From NCBI GenBank assembly GCA_002496485.1, contig DAJW01000092.1:1-5347 (forward strand): a stretch of DNA of 5,347 nucleotides, written 5' to 3'. How positions within the stretch are numbered: the first letter of the stretch is position 1; each line of letters starts with the position of its first letter. This DNA is from Euryarchaeota archaeon UBA36. Lineage in GTDB: Archaea > Thermoplasmatota > Poseidoniia > Poseidoniales > Thalassarchaeaceae. Positions 1-5,347 of this stretch are shown piece after piece. A program made the translations under genes and the position numbers. The notes under the pieces were generated by a model. The model was not told the DNA's origin, ran no database searches, and was given only the letters and a program-made list of their open reading frames with translations.

Positions 1-102
1 ACTCAGAGAGAGGTAGCCGAAGTAGCTGGAGTTACTGAAGTCACTATAAGAAACAGATACAAAGAGTTAATCCAAAACCTGAATATAGAATTAGAAATCT
101 AA
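1..102 (+). CDS. tfb: Transcription initiation factor TFB (TFIIB homologue), 3' end only
   Basis: The first 33 codons in frame 1 end in TAA at 100-102 and read as the C-terminus of archaeal transcription factor B. The segment [20 protein letters not shown] is the helix-turn-helix at the end of the second cyclin-like repeat. In known TFB/TFIIB proteins this helix contacts the BRE element upstream of the TATA box and positions RNA polymerase at the promoter. The N-terminal zinc ribbon, the B-finger and the first cyclin repeat lie outside the window, so completeness cannot be judged. The gene converges on the ribonucleotide reductase gene, leaving only 35 bp between stop codons. It is the best evidence that the DNA is archaeal. 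Bacteria lack this protein, and a eukaryotic TFIIB would be less likely beside such compact, intron-free genes. Confidence 0.9.
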   Translation, partial: TQREVAEVAGVTEVTIRNRYKELIQNLNIELEI

Positions 103-119
103 TCATCTACATCAAAAGT

Positions 120-137
120 TTAGTTTTCCGAAACTAA
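120..137. terminator. Small hairpin between convergent tfb and nrdJ, possible two-way terminator
   Basis: Bases 120-126 (TTAGTTT) pair with 131-137 (AAACTAA) around a TCCG loop, giving a 7-bp stem just past the nrdJ stop codon (138-140). T-rich stretches flank or overlap it on both strands (118-127 on plus; TTTT opposite 114-117 on minus). Archaeal termination depends mainly on U-rich tracts rather than hairpins, and these tracts are short, so the role as terminator for both genes is inferred from position. Confidence 0.35.
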
Positions 138-3100
138 CTAGGAGCATCCGGTAGTTGATCCACAGTCGTTACATTTCAGACATGTGCCATTTCGGACCAT
201 CTTACTTCCACCGCATTCATCACAAATATCTCCGGTAAATCCAAGCTCTCTCGCTGACCTACGAATTTTTGCTTCTTCACTCTCCAAAGGGGCTACCGAT
301 GCTTCTAGTGTCATCTGCAAATCTCTTTTTTCTCCTTGAGTTCTAACTACGCCCTCGTTTAGTATCTCTGGTTTACTGATTGAGAATTGATCTAAATCTT
401 CAGAAGAAACATGTGCTAAATCTTCTCTACCCGCATACTCTATTGCTAGCTCTCTAAATATCCAATCCACTATGCTGGATGCCATCTTTACTCTACCACT
501 TCCACCAACTACTGGTCCACTAGGCTCGAATTTAGCAAAAGTAAATGATTTTACGAATGCATCTAGGGGAACTCCATGCTGTAAGCCGATTGAAACAGCT
601 ATAGCAAATTGAGTCAACATCGCTCTCCAAGCAGCTCCTTCTTTAGAAGTCAAAACAAAAATCTCTCCTAATTTACCATCTGGATATTCTCCAGTGATTA
701 ATCTAACACTATGTCCCCCGACTTGAGCCTTAATATTCTCAGATTTCTTTCGATCAGGCATCGGCCTCCTACTAGCAATATAATTTTGAACAATTGCCTC
801 TGCAACAGGTCTAGCTTCAGATTCAGGAACTGGGATTGTTCTAACAACATCCTCAACCATCTTCTCTTCTACCGACCCTTCATCCTCATCTTCGGTCAAA
901 TAAGTACTATCAACTAGTTGATTCATGAGAGGCTGAGAAAGTTTTGAACAATCCCTGTAGACTGCACAGGCTTTATTCATTGTAGAGTGACTTAGATTGT
1001 AAGCCTCTCTAATATCTTCAACTGTAGAGTTTGATGGCATATTGATAGTTTTAGAAATCGCTCCAGAGATAAACGGCTGAGCTGCAGCCATCATCATCAC
1101 ATGGGCCTTCCAATCAATAGATCTTTTACCGTACTTTCCACATGGAGTTGCACAATCAAATACAGCTAAATGCTCATCTTTGAGATTTGGAGCTCCCTCT
1201 ATCGTCCCCTTTCCGAAGACATAATCATTAATCTCATCGATTTCTGTTACTGAAAAACCAAGGAAATTTAGAACATCAAAGAAGGAATCATTGTACTGCT
1301 CCTGCGACATACCTAGAACACCTAAACACAATTCTTCGCCTAAAATGGAACTTGCAAAACCACCTCTTATATCGAAAACATCACTGAGAGAATTCTCAAT
1401 TCTGGATATTGCCTCAGAATCAAAGCCAATTTCATTCATCCGTTCATTTGTTAGATGCGGACACCCCTGTAGGCTACCAGTACCCATGATATAGTCCTGA
1501 ATTGCACTAACATCACCCTTTGAATATCCCAATCTTTTCAACGCATTTGGCACTCCGTTATTTATTATCCGGAGTGAACCACCTCCGGCTAAGGTCTTGT
1601 ACTGAATTAGTGAAAATTGAGGCTCAACTCCGGTGGTATCTGCCCCCATAACCAAACCTATTGTTCCTGTTGGAGCAATGACAGTAGTCTGAGCATTTCT
1701 GTAGCCAAACTCTTCTCCACCTCTAAGTGCCCGATCCCAAGAATCACGTGCAGCATCAAGTAGATCCGCAGGACATTTTTTGGCATTAATTCCCATTGGT
1801 AGAACGGTCAAATCCTCATATTCTTCAGGTTTAGAATCATAAGATGCTCTTCTATGGTTTCTAATTACCTTTAACATATGTTCTGCATTTCTTTCATAGT
1901 CTGCAAAAGGCCCCAAAATAGAAGCAATTTCTGAGCTAGTGGCATAAGTCTCTCCACACATTAGTGAAGTAATAGCTCCACAAATTGCATATGCTCTCTC
2001 ATCATCATAAGGTATTCCCATATGCATTAGAAGGGAACCAATATTACAATAGCCAAGACCCAGTGTTCTGTAATCAAAAGAACCTCTCGCTATCGATTCC
2101 GACGGGAATTGGGCCATTAAAACACTGATTTCTAAAGTTGTAGTCCATAAACGAACGCTATGTTTGAAATCTTCAATCTCGAAAGTATGAGTATCTAAAT
2201 CGTAGTAATGTAACAAATTAATACTTGCTAGATTACAAGCTGTATCATCTAAAAACATATATTCAGAACACGGATTAGATCCGTAAATTTTTCCACCCTC
2301 AGGGCAAGTATGCCATTCATTAATAGTAGTATCGAATTGAACTCCGGGGTCAGCACAAGCCCAAGCTGTATATGCAACTTTATTCCATAATTCATTGGCA
2401 TCAATAGTTTTGAAAGGAACAGGATCTCGACCTTCATTGGAAGCCTTCTCTATTTCTGTCCTCCACATTAATCCCCACTCATCACCCGTTTTTACCGCAT
2501 CCATGAAAGAATTAGGAACTCGAACTGAATTGTTACTATTCTGACCGGACACAGTCATATATGCCTCTCCTTGCCAGTCAGTATCTAAAACTTCGAATTC
2601 TACGCCTTTCCAACCCTGCATTGCCAAGTCCACTATTCTCTGAATATGTGGCTGCGGTACACTATCTTTGATGGCATTAACCATAGCTTTTCTAAGTCCC
2701 AAATTTTCATCTTGACTGAACCTCCCAATATCATTATCATATTCCCAAATAGCCTTCATGAGGTTGTTAGCATGCTTTTGTAGAATAGTACTCCCAATTA
2801 CTAATGCAGACACCTTCTCTTCTTCGGTAGCTTTCCAATCTATATATTCCTCAATGTCAGGATGATCCAAATCTAGTGTTACCATCTTTGCAGCTCTTCT
2901 GGTAGTTCCACCCGATTTTATCGCACCAGCTGCCCTATCACCTATTTTCAAGAAAGATAACAATCCACTAGATGTTCCCCCACCGGAGAGAGGTTCTCCT
3001 GCACCTCTAATATTAGAGAAATTGGAGCCAGTTCCAGAGCCATATTTGAACAATAATGCTTCTCTATTCCATAGTCCCATTATTGAATCCTTACCTCCCA

Positions 3101-3779
3101 CTAGAGAGTCAGAAACAGATTGAATAAAGCATGCATGAGGTTGAGGGTGTTCATATGCATTAACAGAATATTCTAATTCACCATTTTCTGGATTAATGTA
3201 ACTATGGCCTTGGGCAGGACCTTCGATTCCGTAGGCCCAATGTAGGCCTGTGTTGAACCACTGGGGACTATTTGGTGCAGAGCGCTGACTGGCAATTAAA
3301 TAGCACATTTCATCGAAGTAGGCGCGAGCATCTGCCTCGCTAGCGAAGTATCCATACTTCCATCCCCAGTAGGTCCAGGTCCCTGCAAGCCGACGGAATA
3401 AATCTCTTCCATCTATCTCACCACCCATTCTTTCTGTTGCTTCAATTTTTTGAAGTCTTTCGTGGTCCGGTTCACTTCGCTGTAACCAGACAGGTACCCC
3501 CTCTTCAGGAACTTTCCGAAGATATTTCGGAACTCCTGCCTTGCGAAGGTATTTCTGAGCACAGACCTTACCTGGTACACCAGCAAAACCTGATGGTAAT
3601 TTAACACCTTCAATTGAATCAGCCATAGAACCGTCAGGATTTCTAATTTCAACATCCATCTCTATCCATTCAAATATATCAAAAGGATCTTCTCCGGCAG
3701 AAGTAAATCTTCTTTCAATCACTAGTCCGGCTTCTTCATCTCCCGTCAAATCATTTGCCACATCAATCCTACTTTGCAT
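138..3779 (-). CDS. nrdJ: Adenosylcobalamin-dependent ribonucleotide reductase (class II), complete
   Basis: Class II ribonucleotide reductase, which reduces ribonucleotides to deoxyribonucleotides in the cytoplasm using a radical generated from adenosylcobalamin. The 1213-residue length fits the long NrdJ form common in alphaproteobacteria. Residues about 20-130 are the N-terminal part (IERRFT, KVCAQKYLRKAGVP) and about 130-960 the catalytic barrel. By comparison with Thermotoga NrdJ, C504 in NPCSE (502-506) is the thiyl-radical cysteine, with N502 and E506 as active-site partners. C217 (HACFIQS) and C515 (ACNLASINL) are the redox pair; the C504-C515 spacing of 11 equals that of Thermotoga. 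APTGTIG (702-708) is the phosphate-binding loop. A TSCPD-like region spans about 1017-1120. The tail holds C1186, C1189, C1200, C1203, C1206 and C1212, the cysteine-rich zinc finger found in most class II enzymes and linked to turnover. No ATP-cone or intein is visible. The start at 3779 has an AAGGAG site 8 nt upstream, although homologues begin near residue 19. Residues about 60-200 are GC-rich with unusual Arg codons. Confidence 0.97.
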   Translation of the reverse strand: MQSRIDVANDLTGDEEAGLVIERRFTSAGEDPFDIFEWIEMDVEIRNPDGSMADSIEGVKLPSGFAGVPGKVCAQKYLRKAGVPKYLRKVPEEGVPVWLQRSEPDHERLQKIEATERMGGEIDGRDLFRRLAGTWTYWGWKYGYFASEADARAYFDEMCYLIASQRSAPNSPQWFNTGLHWAYGIEGPAQGHSYINPENGELEYSVNAYEHPQPHACFIQSVSDSLVGGKDSIMGLWNREALLFKYGSGTGSNFSNIRGAGEPLSGGGTSSGLLSFLKIGDRAAGAIKSGGTTRRAAKMVTLDLDHPDIEEYIDWKATEEEKVSALVIGSTILQKHANNLMKAIWEYDNDIGRFSQDENLGLRKAMVNAIKDSVPQPHIQRIVDLAMQGWKGVEFEVLDTDWQGEAYMTVSGQNSNNSVRVPNSFMDAVKTGDEWGLMWRTEIEKASNEGRDPVPFKTIDANELWNKVAYTAWACADPGVQFDTTINEWHTCPEGGKIYGSNPCSEYMFLDDTACNLASINLLHYYDLDTHTFEIEDFKHSVRLWTTTLEISVLMAQFPSESIARGSFDYRTLGLGYCNIGSLLMHMGIPYDDERAYAICGAITSLMCGETYATSSEIASILGPFADYERNAEHMLKVIRNHRRASYDSKPEEYEDLTVLPMGINAKKCPADLLDAARDSWDRALRGGEEFGYRNAQTTVIAPTGTIGLVMGADTTGVEPQFSLIQYKTLAGGGSLRIINNGVPNALKRLGYSKGDVSAIQDYIMGTGSLQGCPHLTNERMNEIGFDSEAISRIENSLSDVFDIRGGFASSILGEELCLGVLGMSQEQYNDSFFDVLNFLGFSVTEIDEINDYVFGKGTIEGAPNLKDEHLAVFDCATPCGKYGKRSIDWKAHVMMMAAAQPFISGAISKTINMPSNSTVEDIREAYNLSHSTMNKACAVYRDCSKLSQPLMNQLVDSTYLTEDEDEGSVEEKMVEDVVRTIPVPESEARPVAEAIVQNYIASRRPMPDRKKSENIKAQVGGHSVRLITGEYPDGKLGEIFVLTSKEGAAWRAMLTQFAIAVSIGLQHGVPLDAFVKSFTFAKFEPSGPVVGGSGRVKMASSIVDWIFRELAIEYAGREDLAHVSSEDLDQFSISKPEILNEGVVRTQGEKRDLQMTLEASVAPLESEEAKIRRSARELGFTGDICDECGGSKMVRNGTCLKCNDCGSTTGCS
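144..224 (-). other. C-terminal cysteine-rich zinc ribbon of NrdJ
   Basis: Residues 1186-1212 have a CxxC-x10-CxxC pattern (C1186, C1189, C1200, C1203), followed by C1206 and C1212 in the final CGSTTGCS. In class II reductases this tail binds zinc and is thought to carry reducing equivalents from thioredoxin or glutaredoxin to the active-site disulfide (here C217-C515). All six cysteines are present, so the tail looks functional. Which cysteines bind zinc and which shuttle electrons is inferred from the family. Confidence 0.75.
1167..1532 (-). repeat. Two-copy internal protein repeat in NrdJ (residues 750-781 and 840-871)
   Basis: Residues 750-781 and 840-871 share the pattern LG(Y/F)S-x(n)-I-x-DY-x2-G-x-G-x3-G-x-P-x-L, 90 residues apart. 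The first copy contains IQDYIMGTGSLQGCPHL and the second INDYVFGKGTIEGAPNL. They bracket an insertion between the phosphate-binding loop (702-708) and the downstream CATPCGKYGKRS segment. As I recall, alphaproteobacterial long NrdJ proteins carry the same double unit, so it is a family trait rather than a recent local duplication. The DNA copies have diverged, which agrees with this. Its function is unknown to me. Confidence 0.6.
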
Positions 3780-3787
3780 CCTTCTCT

Positions 3788-3793
3788 CTCCTT
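3788..3793 (-). promoter_or_regulatory. Shine-Dalgarno site of nrdJ
   Basis: On the minus strand AAGGAG lies 8 nt before the ATG at 3779-3777, within a purine-rich run reaching the start codon. It matches the anti-Shine-Dalgarno end of archaeal 16S rRNA with good spacing. It supports the upstream start, which gives about 18 residues more than typical homologues, and implies a leadered transcript. Confidence 0.7.
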
Positions 3794-3890
3794 AATTTTC
3801 TAGTTAGGTTTTGGTCCCGCCTACGCAAGGGAGTTGCTCTTCTGAATGGAGGGTGTTTAATGCTTGAGGATGATTTTGTAATTAGAACTT

Positions 3891-3909
3891 AAAAAAAGAT
3901 ATTTTTTTT
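3891..3909 (-). terminator. Symmetric A7-GATAT-T7 tract, probable terminator of the OsmC-family gene
   Basis: On the plus strand, seven A (3891-3897), GATAT (3898-3902) and seven T (3903-3909, part of a T8 run) form a perfect A/T inverted repeat. Read on the minus strand it ends in a T7 run about 43-49 nt past the stop codon of the OsmC-family gene. Archaeal RNA polymerase commonly stops at such U-tracts. The same AT-rich block could supply the TATA element of nrdJ, which starts about 110 nt further along. Both roles are inferred from composition and position. Confidence 0.4.
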
Positions 3910-3939
3910 ACTTTTTCCAACTTCTCCAAGATGAAAAAA

Positions 3940-4374
3940 TTAATTGGCAAAATCCAAACTCCAATCTAAATTAGCTCCCGACTTTGTTATCATAATCCCA
4001 ACCGAACAAAATGTCTCATGACTTTGCTCAATCAATCTCCTGACTAATTTTTCTGGTACTTCCCCTCTGATAATATATTTCATCATGATAGAAGTAAATA
4101 TTCTAGGATTTTCTTCAGCTCTTTCTCCCTCAATTTCTACTTTGGCCATTGAAATTTCTTCAATCCTATCTTTAAGACCTACCATAACATCAATCATTGA
4201 ACAAGCTGCATGTGCATGGAGTACGAGCTCCATAGGACTTGGAGCAACATCCCCATAAATATCGAATTTTTTACCATCTTCTGTTGTACCGATATATCCA
4301 CCAGACCGATTCCATTCTACTAGTCCTTTCATGGAGTGCCGACCGTGACCACCCCCTTCAAGGGTTGGTTTCAT
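3940..4374 (-). CDS. OsmC/YhfA-family protein (OsmC-like thiol peroxidase fold)
   Basis: The 144-residue product matches the OsmC superfamily, closest to the YhfA branch. [20 protein letters not shown] (44-63) holds the first conserved cysteine, C58, at the head of the central helix, and ETFCSVGIM (120-128) holds the second, C123. In OsmC and Ohr this pair reduces organic hydroperoxides. Many YhfA-type members keep the cysteines without a proven substrate, so peroxidase activity is inference. The middle ([20 protein letters not shown], 89-108) is the typical strand-rich link. No signal peptide or membrane segment is seen, so it should be a cytoplasmic homodimer. Start choice is uncertain. ATG at 4374 gives the full frame, but E. 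coli YhfA, as I recall it, begins at the position of M15 (ATG at 4332, MKGLVEW), leaving 130 residues. The extra 14 residues are glycine/histidine-rich and their DNA is GC-rich. The gene is divergent from icd and lies 160 bp upstream of nrdJ on the same strand. Confidence 0.88.
   Translation of the reverse strand: MKPTLEGGGHGRHSMKGLVEWNRSGGYIGTTEDGKKFDIYGDVAPSPMELVLHAHAACSMIDVMVGLKDRIEEISMAKVEIEGERAEENPRIFTSIMMKYIIRGEVPEKLVRRLIEQSHETFCSVGIMITKSGANLDWSLDFAN
4348..4369. promoter_or_regulatory. Imperfect GC-rich inverted repeat, possible operator between the OsmC gene and icd
   Basis: Plus-strand ACCA (4348-4351) and CCCTT (4354-4358) pair with AAGGG (4360-4364) and TGGT (4366-4369), giving nine paired positions around a central C, with a small bulge. 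It overlaps codons 2-9 of the OsmC-family frame if that starts at 4374, but is non-coding if it starts at 4332. In that case it sits where a repressor could affect either divergent gene. It is also compatible with an RNA hairpin in the leader. No regulator family can be assigned. Confidence 0.3.
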
Positions 4375-4395
4375 CTATGACGCTTCATCCGGACA

Positions 4396-4408
4396 GTATG
4401 ATAGTATG
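4396..4408. promoter_or_regulatory. Candidate shared TATA-like element of the divergent OsmC/icd pair
   Basis: GTATGATAGTATG is the most AT-rich stretch between the divergent genes. Its centre (about 4402) is 28 bp from the OsmC-frame ATG at 4374 and 28 bp from the second in-frame ATG of icd at 4430. That is the TATA-to-start distance expected for leaderless archaeal transcripts in both directions. It is not a canonical TATA box, and the homology-preferred icd start (4406) lies inside it, so this is a weak call. Confidence 0.25.
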
Positions 4409-5347
4409 TCGAAAGGTCAGCAAATTTCAATGTCAAAAAATATCTTAAAGGTGCCAAATTTTCCCATTATAAATTTTATAGAAGGCGACGGAATAGGTGT
4501 GGATATAACTCCAGTAATGATAAAAGTAGTTAATTCGGCTGTCAGAAAAGCATATGGGAAAGAAAGGAAAATACATTGGAATGAGGTATTAGCTGGGCAG
4601 AAAGCCTTCGATAATCTAGGAGAATGGCTACCGGAGACAACAAAAGAAGATATGAGAAAGGGATTAATTTCAATCAAAGGACCTCTCACTACTCCGGTAG
4701 GTGGAGGAATCAGAAGTCTAAACGTAGCTTTGAGACAAGAGCTTGATTTATTTGCATGCGTAAGGCCTGTGCGATGGTATTCTGGAACTCCTAGCCCCGT
4801 GAAGGAGCCAGAAGCTGTAGATATGATAATATTCAGGGAGAATAGTGAAGATGTATATGCTGGAATTGAATGGGAATCTGATAGTGAAGATGTGAAGAAA
4901 GTTATTACTTTCCTCCAAAATGAAATGGGCGTCAAAAAAATTAGATTTCCCGAAACATCAGGGATTGGAATAAAACCAATCAGTAAAGAAGGAACTAATA
5001 GAATAGTTAGATCCGCAATAAAATATTCTATAGATAATGATTGTGACAGTGTAACATTAGTTCACAAGGGCAACATAATGAAATATACAGAAGGTGGTTT
5101 TAGAGATTGGGGATATCAACTAGCAAAAGAGGAATTCGATGCACAGGAAATAGATGAAGGACCATGGTGCACAATAATTAATCCGAAGAATGGAAATAAA
5201 ATAATAATAAAAGATGTAATTGCAGATGCTATGCTCCAGCAAATTTTAACGAGACCAAAAGAATATGAAGTAATAACAACAATGAATCTCAATGGGGATT
5301 ATATTTCGGATGCACTCGCTGCACAAGTGGGGGGCATAGGAATTGCC
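4406..5347 (+). CDS. icd: Isocitrate dehydrogenase (E. coli Icd type), 5' part, cut by window end
   Basis: Oxidative decarboxylation of isocitrate to 2-oxoglutarate in the TCA cycle, usually with NADP. The 314 residues present align closely with E. coli Icd at a constant offset of 9 in the regions checked. IEGDGIG is at 25-31 and [18 protein letters not shown] at 93-110. Substrate residues S104, N106, R110, R120, R144 and Y151 match E. coli S113, N115, R119, R129, R153 and Y160. K221 and D274 match K230 and D283. Metal-binding D298 and D302 in NLNGDYISD match D307 and D311. The residues that separate NADP from NAD use lie beyond the window, so the cofactor is inferred. Start 4406 is chosen because [15 protein letters not shown] aligns without gaps to the E. 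coli N-terminus. ATG 4430 is the alternative, and neither has a convincing Shine-Dalgarno site. Divergent from the OsmC-family gene; no frameshift in the part present. Confidence 0.95.
   Translation, partial: MSKGQQISMSKNILKVPNFPIINFIEGDGIGVDITPVMIKVVNSAVRKAYGKERKIHWNEVLAGQKAFDNLGEWLPETTKEDMRKGLISIKGPLTTPVGGGIRSLNVALRQELDLFACVRPVRWYSGTPSPVKEPEAVDMIIFRENSEDVYAGIEWESDSEDVKKVITFLQNEMGVKKIRFPETSGIGIKPISKEGTNRIVRSAIKYSIDNDCDSVTLVHKGNIMKYTEGGFRDWGYQLAKEEFDAQEIDEGPWCTIINPKNGNKIIIKDVIADAMLQQILTRPKEYEVITTMNLNGDYISDALAAQVGGIGIA

Noticed and set aside
711..917. Open frame of 68 codons on the plus strand
   Set aside because: Fully opposite nrdJ, with no family-like motif; low-complexity antisense shadow.
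1291..1494. Open frame of 67 codons on the plus strand
   Set aside because: Antisense to a well-conserved part of nrdJ; no recognisable protein features.
1167..1532. Possible intein or inserted domain in nrdJ around residues 750-871
   Set aside because: Ribonucleotide reductases often host inteins, but no splicing-junction motif (Cys/Ser start, His-Asn end) or endonuclease block is seen, and the segment matches the normal long-NrdJ layout.
2249..2437. Open frame of 62 codons on the minus strand
   Set aside because: Same strand as nrdJ but in another frame, overlapping the active-site region; frame shadow.
3413..3655. Open frame of 80 codons on the minus strand
   Set aside because: Out-of-frame shadow of the nrdJ N-terminus. 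I also considered a frameshift remnant, but the main frame is continuous and aligns with the family throughout.
3780..3939. Possible cobalamin riboswitch ahead of the B12-dependent reductase
   Set aside because: The 160-bp spacer is too short for a full cobalamin riboswitch plus the other signals, and I see no B12-box-like conserved core.
4239..4448. Open frame of 69 codons on the plus strand
   Set aside because: Antisense to the OsmC-family gene and overlapping the icd start; no conserved features.
4417..4935. Open frame of 172 codons on the minus strand
   Set aside because: Opposite icd, whose plus-strand frame has catalytic residues in register with E. coli Icd; the antisense product is Ser/Phe/Ile-rich and resembles nothing.
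1..5347. CRISPR array, tRNA/rRNA gene, insertion sequence or phage remnant
   Set aside because: No spaced direct repeats, tRNA-like folds, transposase motifs or terminal inverted repeats found; coding density is high and the genes are housekeeping.

Overview
This is an AT-rich (about 38-40% G+C by eye) window that reads as chromosomal DNA of an archaeon. The strongest clue is at the left edge, where the last 33 residues of transcription factor B (TFB, the archaeal TFIIB homologue) end at base 102. The other genes are housekeeping genes that look bacterial in type: a long adenosylcobalamin-dependent class II ribonucleotide reductase, an OsmC/YhfA-like protein, and an isocitrate dehydrogenase close to the E. 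coli Icd type. An archaeal TFB beside bacterial-type metabolic genes, with AGA/AGG/ATA-rich codon use, fits marine planktonic Euryarchaeota (Marine Group II/III, Thermoplasmatota-like). That placement is inference only.

Layout. (1) Bases 1-102, plus strand: 3' end of the TFB gene. (2) Bases 103-137: a 35-bp convergent gap with a small hairpin. (3) Bases 138-3779, minus strand: complete 1213-residue NrdJ-type ribonucleotide reductase. It keeps the radical and redox cysteines, the phosphate-binding loop, a TSCPD region and a C-terminal cysteine-rich zinc-ribbon tail. (4) Bases 3780-3939: a 160-bp spacer with the reductase ribosome-binding site, a GC-rich patch, and a symmetric A7/T7 tract that probably terminates the gene upstream. 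(5) Bases 3940-4374, minus strand: OsmC-family protein, whose true start may be 4332. (6) Bases 4375-4405: a very short divergent promoter region. (7) Bases 4406-5347, plus strand: isocitrate dehydrogenase, cut off by the window end at residue 314.

The genes do not form one pathway. TFB is a basal transcription factor, the reductase supplies deoxynucleotides, the OsmC-like protein may act on peroxides or other thiol-reactive compounds, and isocitrate dehydrogenase is a TCA-cycle enzyme that yields 2-oxoglutarate and usually NADPH. The order looks like ordinary core-genome packing with convergent and divergent pairs. I see no mobile element, CRISPR array, RNA gene or new multigene system. The observations most worth checking are a GC-rich, codon-atypical segment inside the reductase gene, and the compact OsmC/isocitrate dehydrogenase divergent promoter with its inverted repeat and ambiguous starts on both sides.
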